A DNA stretch of 64,000 nucleotides. Source: Cryptomeria japonica (lineage: Eukaryota; Streptophyta; Pinopsida; Cupressales; Cupressaceae). The stretch lies in assembly GCF_030272615.1 (NCBI RefSeq), contig NC_081412.1:544314870-544378869 (forward strand), written 5' to 3'. This document shows, piece after piece, positions 11,028-21,791 of the stretch; position 1 is the first letter of the stretch, and each line of letters starts with the position of its first letter. Under the pieces are notes generated by a model. That model saw nothing but the letters and a program-made list of their open reading frames with translations. It searched no databases and was not told the DNA's origin. Position numbers and translations under genes: made by a program.

Positions 11028-13430
11028 ATTATGATGACCTAGACCAAAAATAACTTCTTTCTAGTATATAACATGATAAAAAATAGTAGGAAAATACTTG
11101 AAAATAAAATTCCATTTTACTTTTTTGACAAATAATACTAGAAAATGTGTTTCAAACTTTCATTTTGATGACAAAATGGATGTTTAACTAGACAAACCAT
11201 CATACATTACAACCTTTCATTCTATATAAATTTTAAGTCTAATAATTTTCAAACCAAAATATGAGCATGATTCTCACCTTCAGATATCCAAACTTGAGGA
11301 CTCAATTTTTTCCATGTATTCTCTTGGAACTTAGATTTTTAGTTTTGGTTCAATCTAGAATTGAAGGACATAGTAGGAACAAGGTTCGCATAAACTTTTT
11401 TTATAGGAAAGATTTAATAAACTAATACTTGGACAACCACATTCAATCCTTACAAAATTACAATGTAGTGGAATGCAATACTTCATAACTAAGTTTACAG
11501 GGACATGTAGCATTAGAAAAATAATCTTCCAATAGCCTTTGTTTCAAACCATAAAGTTTTTAGGGCAATCTCCCGATCTCAAAACGACCAAAATATAATT
11601 TTATAATAATTCTTAGCTTTATTTTTAAAATGAGCAGTGGGATAGAGTGCGAGAGCGGAGGGAGATCAACTTGCATGGGGAGATTTTGATGATGGAGTAG
11701 GAGGGAGAGATAGATTGTAGGAAGACAAAGATGATAGTGGAGGTTTATCTAATGACGTGGATGTTGGAAAGGAAGCCGTTTTTGTGTCTATCCTTCATTT
11801 TTTCTTGGAGTTTGGGGTTGTTTCTTTGTTTGGTGGTGGAACTTCATGGGTTTGGGTTTCCACTAGTTATTCTAGGTAGTGTGTCTACTTGTGGGCTTTT
11901 TCTATTTGTAATAATGGTGGTTTGGTTGATATTGTAGATGAGGAAGGTTTCACATTTCTCTCTATGCCCTTAGCGATTTATGCAAATGGGTTCATGACTT
12001 TTTTGCCCCTTTTGGATTTTGTTGGTGATTTGAAGGTGACCTTCCTTTCTTGTAGATGTGGAGAGGTTTCTGCTTGCGGTCTTCTTGACTTGTCTTCTCT
12101 TGCAGATGATTCTCTATTTTTTGGGATCTTTGCTATTGGGGTTTTAGGTCCCTATGTGGCTTTTGATATTGTTCTTTGGTTCTGGTGGTACTTAGTGGAT
12201 GTGCTTGGTGTCGTTCGCTACCCAGTTCTAGTTTTTCTCTTTGCTATAATGCGTAGAGTATGCCTTGATTTGTGCTTCTCTCATGTTGGGAATATGGATG
12301 TTATGTTACCATTTCCTTGAGTTTTATATTTGGTGGGTTGAGGGATATATGGCTCTCCCTTTTGTGAGTTCTATCTAGAGCTACTCTAGGTTTGGCCAAC
12401 GCTTGGAGGACTTCTTGCATGCTTCTTTGGAGGATGCTTTTGTTGATCTTAGTATGTTTTCTATGGTAAAATTATACATTTACTTCATATTCATTAAGAT
12501 TTCCTTATCATGGTGAAACATGGCTACAAGGAGGGTTTATGCGTCCCTCGTCAAGGTTCTACTTGATGCCCCTAAGCCTTTTGGGGTAATTTTTGTTGCA
12601 CTATGTTTTTGGTTAGGGGTTTCCTCTTCCTATTTGGGGGAGAAGTTTGATCGTGCTAGTTTTGAGAGGGCCCTATTTTTTGTTATCATTTTTATTCTTA
12701 TGTGGGACTATATTGCTACTATCTCGGATTTCAAACATGCTAATCCTATTGAGGTAGAGATCTCTCTTATCAAGGTGGATTTCCTTCATGTGGGTTTGAC
12801 TGAGGATTCCTATCTTTTCTAGTTGTTCCTCTCTCCTACCTTTCCTATTAAGGTGGTGTCATATTCTACTGAGGTGAAGTTTGGTTGTCATGTGAGATTT
12901 GATTTTGTTGCAAGGGGATATCATTTCTCTTGCATTGATTCTTAGTTGTAAGGGAGTTGGTGCTACCATTTTTATATTGAATGAAAAGAAAATGAAGCAT
13001 ATAGATGAATACCCAAAACCAAAAATAGGCTACAAAGTACGTTTCTAGTTTAAAACATTAAAAGATTACTTCTAAGATTTCCATATTAAATGCAAAGGAA
13101 ATGGAGCTTTAACACTAAATAAGGGAGAAAAAATAATTTTTTCTAAGCATTTGAAAAATTTATATTTCCCTTCATAAGTTGCAAGAATAGTGTGATGAAA
13201 AAAAGACATTTTTTTATCTCTTTCTTTGTAACAACTCTAATCCATCATTATCTTTTGATTGAATACAATATAATAATTAAGTGGAATTATAAACAATATT
13301 ATCATTCCAATTTGACCATTCAAGTTAGTAAATTATTTTATTTTATAAGAATTCACTATGAATGCAGCCACCCAAGATCTAGAGGCCTAATGAATAGCAG
13401 AATGGTTACAAGAGAGAACAAATTTGACAA
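11028..13430. other. Unassigned region with T-rich open frames
   Basis: No known domain is visible. From about 11640 to 12950 the + strand is T/G-rich and carries three medium open frames (11731-11937, 11889-12320, 12520-12822). They encode very hydrophobic peptides, but none has recognisable motifs, and no splice arrangement suggests itself. They could be remnants of a host gene or transposon reading frame, or composition artefacts. The rest is AT-rich filler. Confidence 0.4.
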
Positions 13431-13710
13431 GAACAAATTTTATTCTTGTCAATGATACAATAGAGCTGGAGAAATATACATAAGAGACCCATAAATGATA
13501 TAGCTAAGGTGAGTATATAACAGAGTAAATGAGATAATGACAAGTGTCATTATCTCATGACATGTAACCTACATGAAAAGCTATCATCCCACCCAAAGTG
13601 GATAGGTGATAGTGTGATAACACTAAAAAAGATCGATCACCCACAATAGGTGGATATGATAAAGTAATAACATAATAAGTCTACCTAAAGTTAAAATTCT
13701 CCAATAACTC
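13431..13710 (-). mobile_element. Left part of an older LTR interrupted by the Gypsy-type element (left end not located)
   Basis: The sequence left of the AACTC duplication should continue the LTR whose other end lies at 18856-18950, because the Gypsy-type element sits exactly between two copies of AACTC. This part holds a 30-bp palindrome. The outer left boundary of the LTR cannot be fixed, as no second copy of it is in the window. Confidence 0.5.
13529..13558. repeat. Near-perfect palindrome, 14-bp arms
   Basis: The arms are atgagataatgaca and tgtcattatctcat, separated by AG. Such a hairpin could be a regulatory or terminator-like structure in the surrounding LTR, but that is inference. 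Confidence 0.8.
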
Positions 13711-14041
13711 TGATGAAGGCTACTCCCCTTACAAACCCAAATACACAACAAAAATATAGAAGTAGAGAGAAAATACCTAACAATGCATAGACCGATAATG
13801 CTTGCGGATGATTACAAATCAACATATGCCTTGCTTATATATGGAAGAGATGATGAAGTAGTTACAACTACCCTTATTACAAAATTAAATGTCTAAATAA
13901 ATTATTAAATAATGAGCTATGACTGATCTCTATCTGGAATGCCACCTAAGATAACTAACATCAACTTTATTAAATAACAAATTACAAAAGGAACTTTACC
14001 ATAACTAAATAAACATTTATTAAATGAAAACTTATTAAAGT

Positions 14042-14060
14042 AACTTTATGATAACTAACT
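14042..14060. repeat. Target-site duplication of LINE-E, left copy
   Basis: The sequence aactttatgataactaact is repeated perfectly at 15795-15813. The uninterrupted form occurs once in the right LTR of the host element near 18690. Confidence 0.88.
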
Positions 14061-15794
14061 AAACATTTATTTTTTAAGAGCTTGAAATGGTGTTCTCACT
14101 CCTCTTGACCTAGTTGGTGGCTATGGTTTCACCCCAGATTGGCTCTTGGGGGATTTATCAGGCATTCGATGGTTATAGTTTGCTTGTGAATAGGAAATTT
14201 GTTTGACCCTCTACTACAAATCAAAGTTTTAGCGATGGTGTGGCGTTTGGTGATGGGGATGAATCGATCCCTGGCTCTGTGTTGTGTCCTCTTGGTTCCA
14301 TATCTACTATGGCTAATACAAGGAATACTAGCGTTGGTTTTGAAGAGGTGGTTAAGGGGAAGCGTGCTTCTGCTAAATGCTTGGATCCATTGCCAGACAA
14401 GATCTCTATCAAGTTGAGTAAGGAGGTTGAAGAAAAGGTTAAAGATTCAGCTGGGCTCTTTATATGGAAAATGGGCTTATTGGAAGATTTTGGGGCTTTT
14501 GGTCTTCCCTTAGGGTGATGGTTAAATGGATCTTAGTTAAATGGGAACCCATTTTGGTTGGTGGTGTCCATATCTTTCCATGTGCCCAGGGTTTTTTTAT
14601 TGTCACTTTTGAAAGTGAAGTTGATAGGAAGAAAATTTTATATGACTATGTTTGGAGTTGGGAGGACAAATTTTTGCTTCTGCTGAAGCCTTGGTCTCCA
14701 ACCTTCAATCATGCTACCAAATCTTTCAATAAGATTTGGATTTGGGTAAGATTGCCTTGCCTCCCATTTCAGTTTTAGGTTATATTGTTTGAAATCTATT
14801 GTTAATTCTTGAGGCAATTTTATTGGTGTGGATGAGGATTCTTAGAACCTTTTACGCTCAACATGCTCGTATCTTGGTTGAGATGGATTCTACAAAATCA
14901 TTTCTTGCTGATTTTTCTTTTATACTAGACAATGTAGAATGGATCCAACAAGTGGATTATGAAGGTATTCCCTTTAGATGTAGGTGATGTTTTCAAACTA
15001 AGCACATGGCTGAGAGTTGCCCAAAGAAGAAGAGATTTAGATAGGGGACTTGGTGGAAAGATGAATCGATATCTTCTGATTCAGTGGGGAAAGAGGTGGA
15101 TAAAGTGTTTGAGGTGGCTTCTAAAGAGATTCCTTCTTGCTCTGTTCCTACTCTGCCTCACCAAGCCTATGGAGGCTTGATGGAAGGTGCAGGCCTGGAA
15201 GCTAAGGTTTGTCAGCAGGATTCTAGGATTGAACTCCCAAACTCAGCCGAGGATAGCTCTTAGGATTTTTTGAAATATAGTTAGGTTGAGAGTTCTAAAA
15301 TGATGAATATGACTGAGAATGTTGCTAAAGTTAGTGGTGGAAATGGAAATTATGTTGCTGCCTTAGGGGATCAATGAGGAAACCTTGATAGAAAATTTTG
15401 CTTCTCTTTTGAGGAGATGCAGGGGTGGCAGAAGAAATATGAAAGGCTAGAAGATGGTTGGCAAACTGTGAAAGGTAAGAAAGCTAAAAAGACAATGAAA
15501 GAGGGGTGCTTTGACATGAATCTACGTTCTTATTCAAAAGGAAGGGCCCCCATTAAATGATTTGTTGGTTTCTGGCTTTTTTGGCTACCTTTTTTATAGC
15601 TTTTATTTTAGGTTGTGGGATCCTTCTTTGAAAATCCATGTTTATGGTTATGGGAGCCTTTAAAACCCATGGTTTTCTGGTGACCTCTTTATTCTATTTT
15701 TTGACAACTTCTTGTTTTTGGGTTCCAGATCCATTCAAAATCTGCTTGTAAAGGGTTTCAAGTCCCTTCAAAACTTTCATTTCCTTTAATCAAA
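14061..15794 (+). mobile_element. LINE-E: short LINE derivative carrying only ORF1 and a 3' tail
   Basis: This ~1.73-kb insertion lies in the LTR of Gypsy-2 and is flanked by a perfect 19-bp duplication of LTR sequence. It encodes a decayed LINE ORF1-like protein (about 14240-15560), directly followed by a 3' UTR. The end of that UTR (GGGTTTCAAGTCCCTTCAAAAC, then TTTCCTTTAATCAAAA) resembles the 3' termini of LINE-A to LINE-D. No endonuclease or RT part is present between ORF1 and the tail, so it could only have moved with enzyme supplied by a complete element. The exact left end may differ by a few bases. Confidence 0.82.
14240..15560 (+). pseudogene. LINE-E ORF1-like gene: DUF4283 domain and CCHC knuckle (decayed)
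   Basis: The conceptual product starts near MAFGDGDESIPGSV and contains a DUF4283-type block in the frame 14464-14778, seen as GFFIVTFESEVDRKKIL, LLLLKPWSPTFN and IWIWVRLPCLPFQF. A damaged zinc knuckle (CFQTKHMAESCPKKK) lies near 14990-15035. The C-terminus near 15440-15560 reads GWQTVKGKKAKK... and DMNLRSYSKGRAPIK, followed by a stop. Frames change between the pieces and several stops interrupt it. This layout matches the RNA-binding ORF1 protein of plant LINEs. Confidence 0.8.
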
Positions 15795-15813
15795 AACTTT
15801 ATGATAACTAACT
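15795..15813. repeat. Target-site duplication of LINE-E, right copy
   Basis: This copy is identical to 14042-14060 and follows the LINE 3' end ...TAATCAAAA directly. Confidence 0.88.
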
Positions 15814-16026
15814 TTTTTTTAATTTATTTATTATTGATTTTTTTTTTGCACAAATAGTAACTTTTCCATTTCTAGTCTTTATTGAAAAAGAACAATATCT
15901 TGGGGTGATGAAATATTTCTCTTATACCTTGGATTCTCCTACATTAGATACCTTGGGTAAGACAAAATTTTCCATGAGGGAAGCTTATGAATATTTGAAA
16001 ACCATATGTTGATGTCGAATCCACCA

Positions 16027-16545
16027 TTATTTCATTTTTTCTTCCTCACTCTTCTTTTCCTTATTTTGCACCTTTATGTCTCTTCCTTCTTTCATTCTTT
16101 CTCTCTTTCTTCCCCTTTGAATATAATCTAACTTGAATAAAGTTGCACTATCAGACTCTGGAAATTCATAGCTATTTTCTTCTTCAACATTAATGTCATG
16201 GATTATCTTTTTTACTCCAACAACATCTTTTTCATCATTAGCCTCAACTGCAATGTAATTTTGTATATTTTCCATGCCCTTAGAAAGACACGTGTCTGCT
16301 ACAAAATTGTTATTTTCTACGTTAAAAATATTGTTAGCATAAACATCCCTAAATTCATCACCTTCAATTTCTACCAAACTATTAGTCTTTTTTTTTATCT
16401 CCTCTTCCAGTAGGAGATACACATCTTCACCAATATTAAATAAGTAACCATCAGGGAACCCCACTTTCTCTTGTTCCTCTACTTTTTCACTTTTAATGTC
16501 AATATTTCCTTCCAAATGATTCGATTGCATAATATCCTTCTCCAT
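16027..16545 (-). CDS. Acidic open frame downstream of protease in Gypsy-2
   Basis: A 172-codon frame reads MEKDIMQSNHLEGNIDIKSE and is rich in Glu, Asp, Asn and Lys, ending in a Lys/Glu/Arg-rich tail. It lies between the protease-like region and the 3' LTR, where polymerase would normally be. I recognise no domain. It may be a spacer or linker part of the polyprotein or a captured sequence. Confidence 0.45.
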   Translation of the reverse strand: MEKDIMQSNHLEGNIDIKSEKVEEQEKVGFPDGYLFNIGEDVYLLLEEEIKKKTNSLVEIEGDEFRDVYANNIFNVENNNFVADTCLSKGMENIQNYIAVEANDEKDVVGVKKIIHDINVEEENSYEFPESDSATLFKLDYIQRGRKRERMKEGRDIKVQNKEKKSEEEKMK

Positions 16546-16823
16546 CCCAATCTTATCCTTCTCATCACATGAATCAGATTTTACCTCATCTTGGTTTGTT
16601 GAAAATTTTGATATTTTTGCAAGCCATATTGTTGCTTGAGTCCCAATAGTAGATCATGTTTTTCATCATCATCTTCTTTTACTAATTTTATCATGCCATT
16701 CATAAAATAAATTCTTGTATTAGTCCATACGTTTTCATCTTCATCCTTCAGGGGCTTCAACTTATGGTGAACTTCATCCTTTGTCAATGAATAGGTATTT
16801 GCATATCCATCATGTACTGCAAT

Positions 16824-17111
16824 TCAATCAAATTTCCATGGCTTCCCTAACAAAATGTGATGAAAATCCATAGGCATGATATCACAAAGTATCTCATCAT
16901 TGTAGTTTCCAACTTTGAATTTTACCAAACACTTCTCATTAACCAAAACCCTATGTCTATTCTGCAACCATGCAATCTGGTATAGATATGGATGTCTTGT
17001 CTCTAACTTCAACTTAGTAACCATCTCTTTTGACACAATATTTTCAATGTTACCACCATCAATGATCATATTACAAATTTTTCCTTTGTATTTGGATCTG
17101 GTGTGAAGCAA
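16824..17111 (-). CDS. Retropepsin-like protease part of Gypsy-2
   Basis: The translation contains CNMIIDGGNIENIVSKEMV, equivalent to the catalytic D(S/G)G block of Ty3/Gypsy proteases. CDIMPMDFHHILLGKPWKFD follows and matches the conserved (C/L)D..PM....LLGRPWQ.D end of that domain. It is the most telling family marker of this element. The catalytic Asp is visible. The element as a whole is a fossil. Confidence 0.8.
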   Translation of the reverse strand: MLHTRSKYKGKICNMIIDGGNIENIVSKEMVTKLKLETRHPYLYQIAWLQNRHRVLVNEKCLVKFKVGNYNDEILCDIMPMDFHHILLGKPWKFD

Positions 17112-17259
17112 GATCTTCCTTTAAATTTGATCCACCTCTTTATTCACCTAGACTCTTCTTGTAACAAGAGCCTCTCCTCTTTTTGTATCTTCCAAATGTG
17201 AAGACTCAACATCTTCATCTACAAATACAACTCTAGAATTACCCTTAAGATTTTTGTTA

Positions 17260-18300
17260 ATCATCCCTTGATGTTGAGGACACTAGAAGGGTCGATGTCC
17301 TTCTTCTCCACGCTAGAAATAGGCTCCACAAAAACCTCATCTTCAAGGACCACACCCAAATCTCCCTCTTCCTTTTTGAACATTATTATGTTCTTGAGGA
17401 TGGTAGTCATTATCTCCCTTCTCACCTTGATTTCCACTAGATTCTTCAATCTTCTTTTGATCTTCATATGATTGGTCTTTTCCTCTTTGCTTGCTTTCTA
17501 ATATTCTATTTAGCTTCTCCTCCACCTTCAAAACAAAGCAGTATGCATCCTCAATAGTAGTCATTCAAACTAGAATTAGCTCCTCTTGTATGCTTAGTTT
17601 AAATCCATTGATATAATGTACTATCTTCTCCTTGTTAACCTTAGAATGACCTATTCTAATCAAGACTTGATAGAACTATTTTGTATACTCTTTCAGAGAT
17701 CTGCTTGCTTGCTTCAAAATTTGTATCTTGTTTAGCAATCCAATCTCATAATCCTTGGGAATGAATAATCTCTTCAACTTCTCCACCATTTGATCCCATC
17801 TCATCATCTTGTATTTTCTTCTTTTATTTCTCTCCAATTGGACTTAATTCCACCAAATACTTTCATGACCCTTCATCTTGATCTTTGCAAACTTGACCCT
17901 TTCAAGATCACCCACTTTTTCATAATCAAAATATTCTTCCATATCATTAATCCAGTCAAACAACTCTTTTGGATTTAGACACTAAAAAAATGTGGGAACT
18001 TCCACGTTTGGCCTCTTTCCAATCTTGGATATGGCTCTTAGGAATCTATCCCCTTCAAAATCTTATATAGATTATCATTCTTCTTTGAATTGTCCTTCCT
18101 CATAACTTTCATCTTGTCATCTTTGTTATACTCCTGTATGAAACTTTACTTGCATTTCTTGCACTTGTGTCTAGAGGACCTTAAAATCCTCATCTAAAAT
18201 ATAATCTTTTCCACCAATATTTTTCCCAACATTTCTTCTACCATGCATCTCTCTTGTAGGAATATTAACTATAATCCAACAACCACAAGTCCTGGTGAAA
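17260..18300 (-). pseudogene. Gag-like region of Gypsy-2
   Basis: Minus-strand frames in this stretch resemble the plant retrotransposon gag domain followed by a charged, hydrophilic tail with coiled-coil character (the piece at 17343-17564 starts MTTIEDAYCFVLKVEEKLNR). Gag proteins form the particle shell of the element. The region is broken and only pieces are readable. Assignment rests on position (after the 5' LTR and before protease) and on the typical pieces. Confidence 0.6.
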
Positions 18301-18344
18301 ATTGCCTCACATTCGGTTCTCTACTTACACACTCAAGAACTCTT

Positions 18345-18356
18345 GCTTTGATGCCA
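18345..18356 (-). promoter_or_regulatory. Primer-binding site of Gypsy-2 (tRNA-Met type)
   Basis: The + strand reads gctttgatgcca, complementary to the usual TGGTATCAGAGC with two differences. It lies two bases inside the 5' LTR, as expected for a minus-strand element. Confidence 0.72.
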
Positions 18357-18358
18357 CT

Positions 18359-18855
18359 TGATGAAGGACACTCCCCTTACAAGCCAAAATACACAAAAAA
18401 AATAGAGAAGTAGAGAAAAAAATATTAACAATGCATAGATTGAGAATGGTTGAGGATGATTACAAATGAATACATATGCCTTGCTTATATAGGCAAGAGA
18501 TGATGTAGTTACAACTACCCTTGTTACATAATTAAATCTCTAAAGCAATTATTAAATAATGAGCTATGACTCATCTCTATCTAGAATGCCACCTGAGATA
18601 ACTAATATCAACTTTATTAAATACAAGTTACAAAAGTAAATTTATCATAACTAAGTAAACATTTATTAAATGAAAATTTACAAAAGTAACTTTATGATAA
18701 CTAACTATTTTTGTTTCATTTATTTATTATTTATTTAAATATATATATTTTTTTTAACACAAATAGTAACTTTCCTGTTTCCAGTCTTAATTGAAAACGA
18801 ACAATATTTTTGGGTGATGCAAGATTTCTCTTATACACTGCATGCTCTTGCATCA
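18359..18855 (-). repeat. 5' LTR of Gypsy-2
   Basis: This 497-bp repeat starts TGATGAAGG and ends CTTGCATCA on the + strand. It is next to the primer-binding site on the left and to the AACTC duplication on the right. It aligns with the interrupted left LTR. Confidence 0.88.
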
Positions 18856-18960
18856 AACTCCTATGTAATTCCCTAAGTAAGCTTAAGTAAAGTGTAATTA
18901 AGACCTAGGTGAGAAATAACCAAGGTAAAAATAGATTAATTCCACCAACACCCCCCCTTA
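18856..18960 (-). mobile_element. Right part of the older LTR, with polypurine tract
   Basis: On the minus strand TAAGGGGGGG (18960-18951) precedes TGTTGGTGGAATTAATC, which starts at 18950. This is the normal arrangement of a polypurine tract and the first bases of a 3' LTR. Gypsy-2 cuts this LTR at the AACTC site, and the rest lies left of 13710. The body of this older element should lie to the right (beyond 18960), but I see no clear coding domains there. Confidence 0.65.
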
Positions 18961-20700
18961 AATGCAACTTAGGGATAATGTACAAAAGCTAACAATGCAA
19001 GATGGATCTTGACAACTAGGAAATGTTACATACCAATGTTAGGTACCCATGTGGAGTTTTATCATCCTTGGATCACATCCAAAAAATCAATCCCTTCTAC
19101 CATTCATAAGTTTTTGAAGTTCCCTCACAACGAGTAAGTTATAACAATCCATCATAGTCATTTTCAGCCCTTAGCTAATCATGCAAGTTTTACCCTTGAT
19201 TGCTTTAGCCTCAAAAACTTCAATTTCTCAAACTTCATCAAGCCATCTTATTCTTTTCCTACTATAAATATAAAGCTAACAAGATATGTTCCTTAGGTAA
19301 TCGTTTGGTGTCTATTTCAATTTCTCTCTCTAAGAGTCATTCATTGTCTATGGATATGGAAGTAGATCATCTTGGTCCACATCCTAGACTAGGACTCCTT
19401 CCTACTAATACTATTCTTCCTGTGTATGGTGTGGTTCCACCTCCCAAATCCTATGAAGGATAAAGAAACAAAATACCAACATCTTCTATTTCTCAACGTA
19501 GTGTAGTTCCTTCTATTCCTCCTTTCATTCCTAGAGAAAAGAAAGAAAATGAATCAATGTTAAGCAATCTCGAACCTTCTTCTACACAAGCTTTAATTCA
19601 CAACAAATAAAACTGTACTGTGAGAGAATGTCGATGAATATGTCATACCAAGGCTCATGAGATTTCTTGAAAATTTAATCCCTCTCCCAAGCAATTGAAT
19701 ACTAGTTTGATCTCATCTTCACGATCTTCATTCAATCCTAGAGAGGAGCCTTAACTTGAACAACATAGTTAAAAGTTGAATTTTTTATGTTTGATGATTC
19801 CTCTTCATCTTCTAACATAAAACCTCCTATTATGATAATTCTAGATGATGATTCTAATGATATAGTTGATGATGTTGATAATTTTAATGATGATCTATCT
19901 TCAATATTTTCAAGAGATTTAACTTTAGCTCCAAGTGACACACATTTTGATTGATTATTAGAGAATGCTCCTTGTTTGATACTAGAGATACTTCCATCTA
20001 CCATACTAGAACCATTTCTCCTTTAGCATTTTTTCCACCATCTCTAAATGATGTTGAGAAATATTGGGTGGTAGATGATTTGATCGACTAGCTCAATCAT
20101 GTAGTAGATTCTTTTGTATATTTTCTTGCATTTAATGTGATCCCTGTAATATGATTCTTATTGTGTCTTTTTTCTCATTAAGCTTTGTTTGGATGACCTG
20201 TAATTAGTCCATTGGTACAAGGAAAAAAATGGACCAACCCTCTCATAACATTTCTCTATTTGTATCTCATTTATTCTATATGTTGTATACATGTTATATT
20301 ATAAATGTGATCTTCTTCTAAATATTCTTTTGTATTATATACTTGGGGATGATGCAATAATTTGAGATCTTTTTGGTCTCTTCTATCAAAAATAATTTTT
20401 TTGTTCATCTTAGCTTCTCTTCTTTCATTATACTTATAGTTCCACTACCTTTAGTGGATGAGGCCAATTCAAAAAAATCATACCTGATCTATACAAGATC
20501 TATTTGATGTCCATATTGACCCTAGCTAGTGAATCCCTTATGTTCTCTTTCATGTCTTATGACCATCATCATTGATTGCCTATTCTTAGGGGCATTTCAT
20601 TATTTCAACATGCTTTTTTTTTTATGTATACATGCTACTTTAAAGAAATTATCTGCAATAAGGCATAACAACTCACTTTAAATAGGGAGCATACAAGTTC
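18961..20700. other. Unassigned, probable remnants of older retroelements
   Basis: No domain can be named. A region on the + strand at about 19320-20080 shows a proline/serine-rich broken frame (for example LPVYGVVPPPKSYEG and VVPSIPPFIPREKKENE) of unknown origin. Near 20340 the sequence ACTTGGGGATGATGCAATAA resembles a polypurine tract followed by an LTR start on the + strand, but no partner LTR is found. Confidence 0.4.
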
Positions 20701-21497
20701 CATTATGTGTTACACTTTGTGCACACTCCATGAAGTTAGTTTGTACAATTTGACCATAATTCATGATATGTTTCATGCATACTGCAACACCCATTTTGCA
20801 GTCCCATTTTTTAGATTACGTAGAAAAAAAAGGCTTTATTTAGTAAGCTTTGTGTTTGGTGTATGTTGTAGAACCCATTTTTCTAGTTGCTCACTTTTTC
20901 TAGATTATCTAGTAAACAAAGGTTTTTCTTTATAATATTTTGCAAAAGTCAACTAGAATAATGCACCATTATATGTTACACTCTATGCACACACCATGAA
21001 GCTTGGTTTGTACAATTTGACCATAATCCATGATATGTTCGGTTCACACTACAACACCCATTTTGCAGTCCGATCTTTTAGATTACATAGTGAAAGAGTC
21101 TTTTCTTAGTATCTTTGTGTTTGGTGAATGTTGTAGCAAATATTTTTGTAGTTGCTCACTTTTTAAGATTATCTACCAAACAAAGTTTTTTATGTATAAT
21201 ATTTTGCAAGAGTCAACTAGCATAACACACCATTATATGTTACACTTTGTGTACACACCATGAAGTTTGGTTTGCATGATTTGACCACAATCCATGGTAT
21301 GTTTGATGCACACTGCAACAACCATTTTGTAGCCCCATCTTTTTTATTACCTAGAAAAATAGGCTTTGTATACTAATATTTGTGTTTGATGCATGTTGTG
21401 GCACCCATTTTTCTTGTTGCTTACTTTTTTTAGATTATCTACCAGAGAAAGGTTTTTATTTATAATCTTTTACAAGAGTCAACTAGCATAACACGCC
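20701..21497. repeat. Tandem repeat: three copies of a ~265-bp unit
   Basis: Copies start at 20701, 20967 and 21231 with cattat(a/g)tgttacact, giving spacings of 266 and 264 bases. Each unit contains ACCATGAAG-TTTGTA-TTTGACCATAAT, CAACACCCATTTTGCAGTC, TTGCTCACTTTTT and ends in AGTCAACTAG.ATAA. Copies have diverged visibly by point changes. The array may be part of an LTR or a small satellite. Confidence 0.88.
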
Positions 21498-21791
21498 TTG
21501 ATAGACCTATTTGACTATCCTCTTCTCTCATATCTCCTAGTACAAGAAGATTTTATAAAACCTAGATGTCATATCCTTCTTTATTCTTGCATGTTCCATA
21601 TGTTTGTGTAACTTATGTTGATCATGTTGCTCCTTTTATATTGATATTTTAGACCAATAAGATACTATGTTTGAGGGGCTTGGTGTTTTCTTGTTTCTTT
21701 AATCTCTTGGTGAAATTATTTTGATGCTATCTTGTACTTTACTGAGATTATGATTGTAAGGCCATACTCCTACTAAAGTGGGAGCTAAACT

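Larger units (their letters stand above)
13711..15946 (-). repeat. 3' LTR of Gypsy-2 (interrupted by LINE-E at 14061-15794)
   Basis: The two LTR pieces 13711-14060 and 15814-15946 together (~483 bp) align along their whole length with the right LTR 18359-18855 (497 bp). Shared landmarks include ACTCCCCTTACAA near the start, CATATGCCTTGCTTATATA, AATAATGAGCTATGACT and the final TTTCTCTTATAC block. Confidence 0.87.
13711..18855 (-). mobile_element. Ty3/Gypsy-type LTR element with gag and protease parts only (Gypsy-2)
   Basis: Both LTRs start TGATGAAGG on the + strand and are flanked by the perfect 5-bp duplication AACTC (13706-13710 and 18856-18860). The right LTR ends CATCA, complementary to the start TGATG. 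The interior of ~2.4 kb carries, on the minus strand, a gag-like region (about 17260-18300), a retropepsin-like region (16824-17111) and an acidic downstream frame (16027-16545). Reverse transcriptase and integrase parts are not visible, so it looks non-autonomous. It is broken, with multiple breaks. The left LTR is itself interrupted by LINE-E. LTR divergence suggests an old insertion. Confidence 0.88.

Noticed and set aside
11731-12822. T-rich hydrophobic frames as a host membrane-protein gene
   Set aside because: The frames overlap in different phases, show no family motif, and long T-rich runs give hydrophobic translations by composition alone. Kept only as unassigned.
20701-21497. CRISPR-like array
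   Set aside because: The units are ~265 bp contiguous tandem copies in a plant genome, with no short repeats separated by unique spacers.
20340-21790. A + strand LTR beginning near 20350
   Set aside because: A tract-like ACTTGGGGATGATGCA is present, but no partner LTR, primer site or target duplication could be found.
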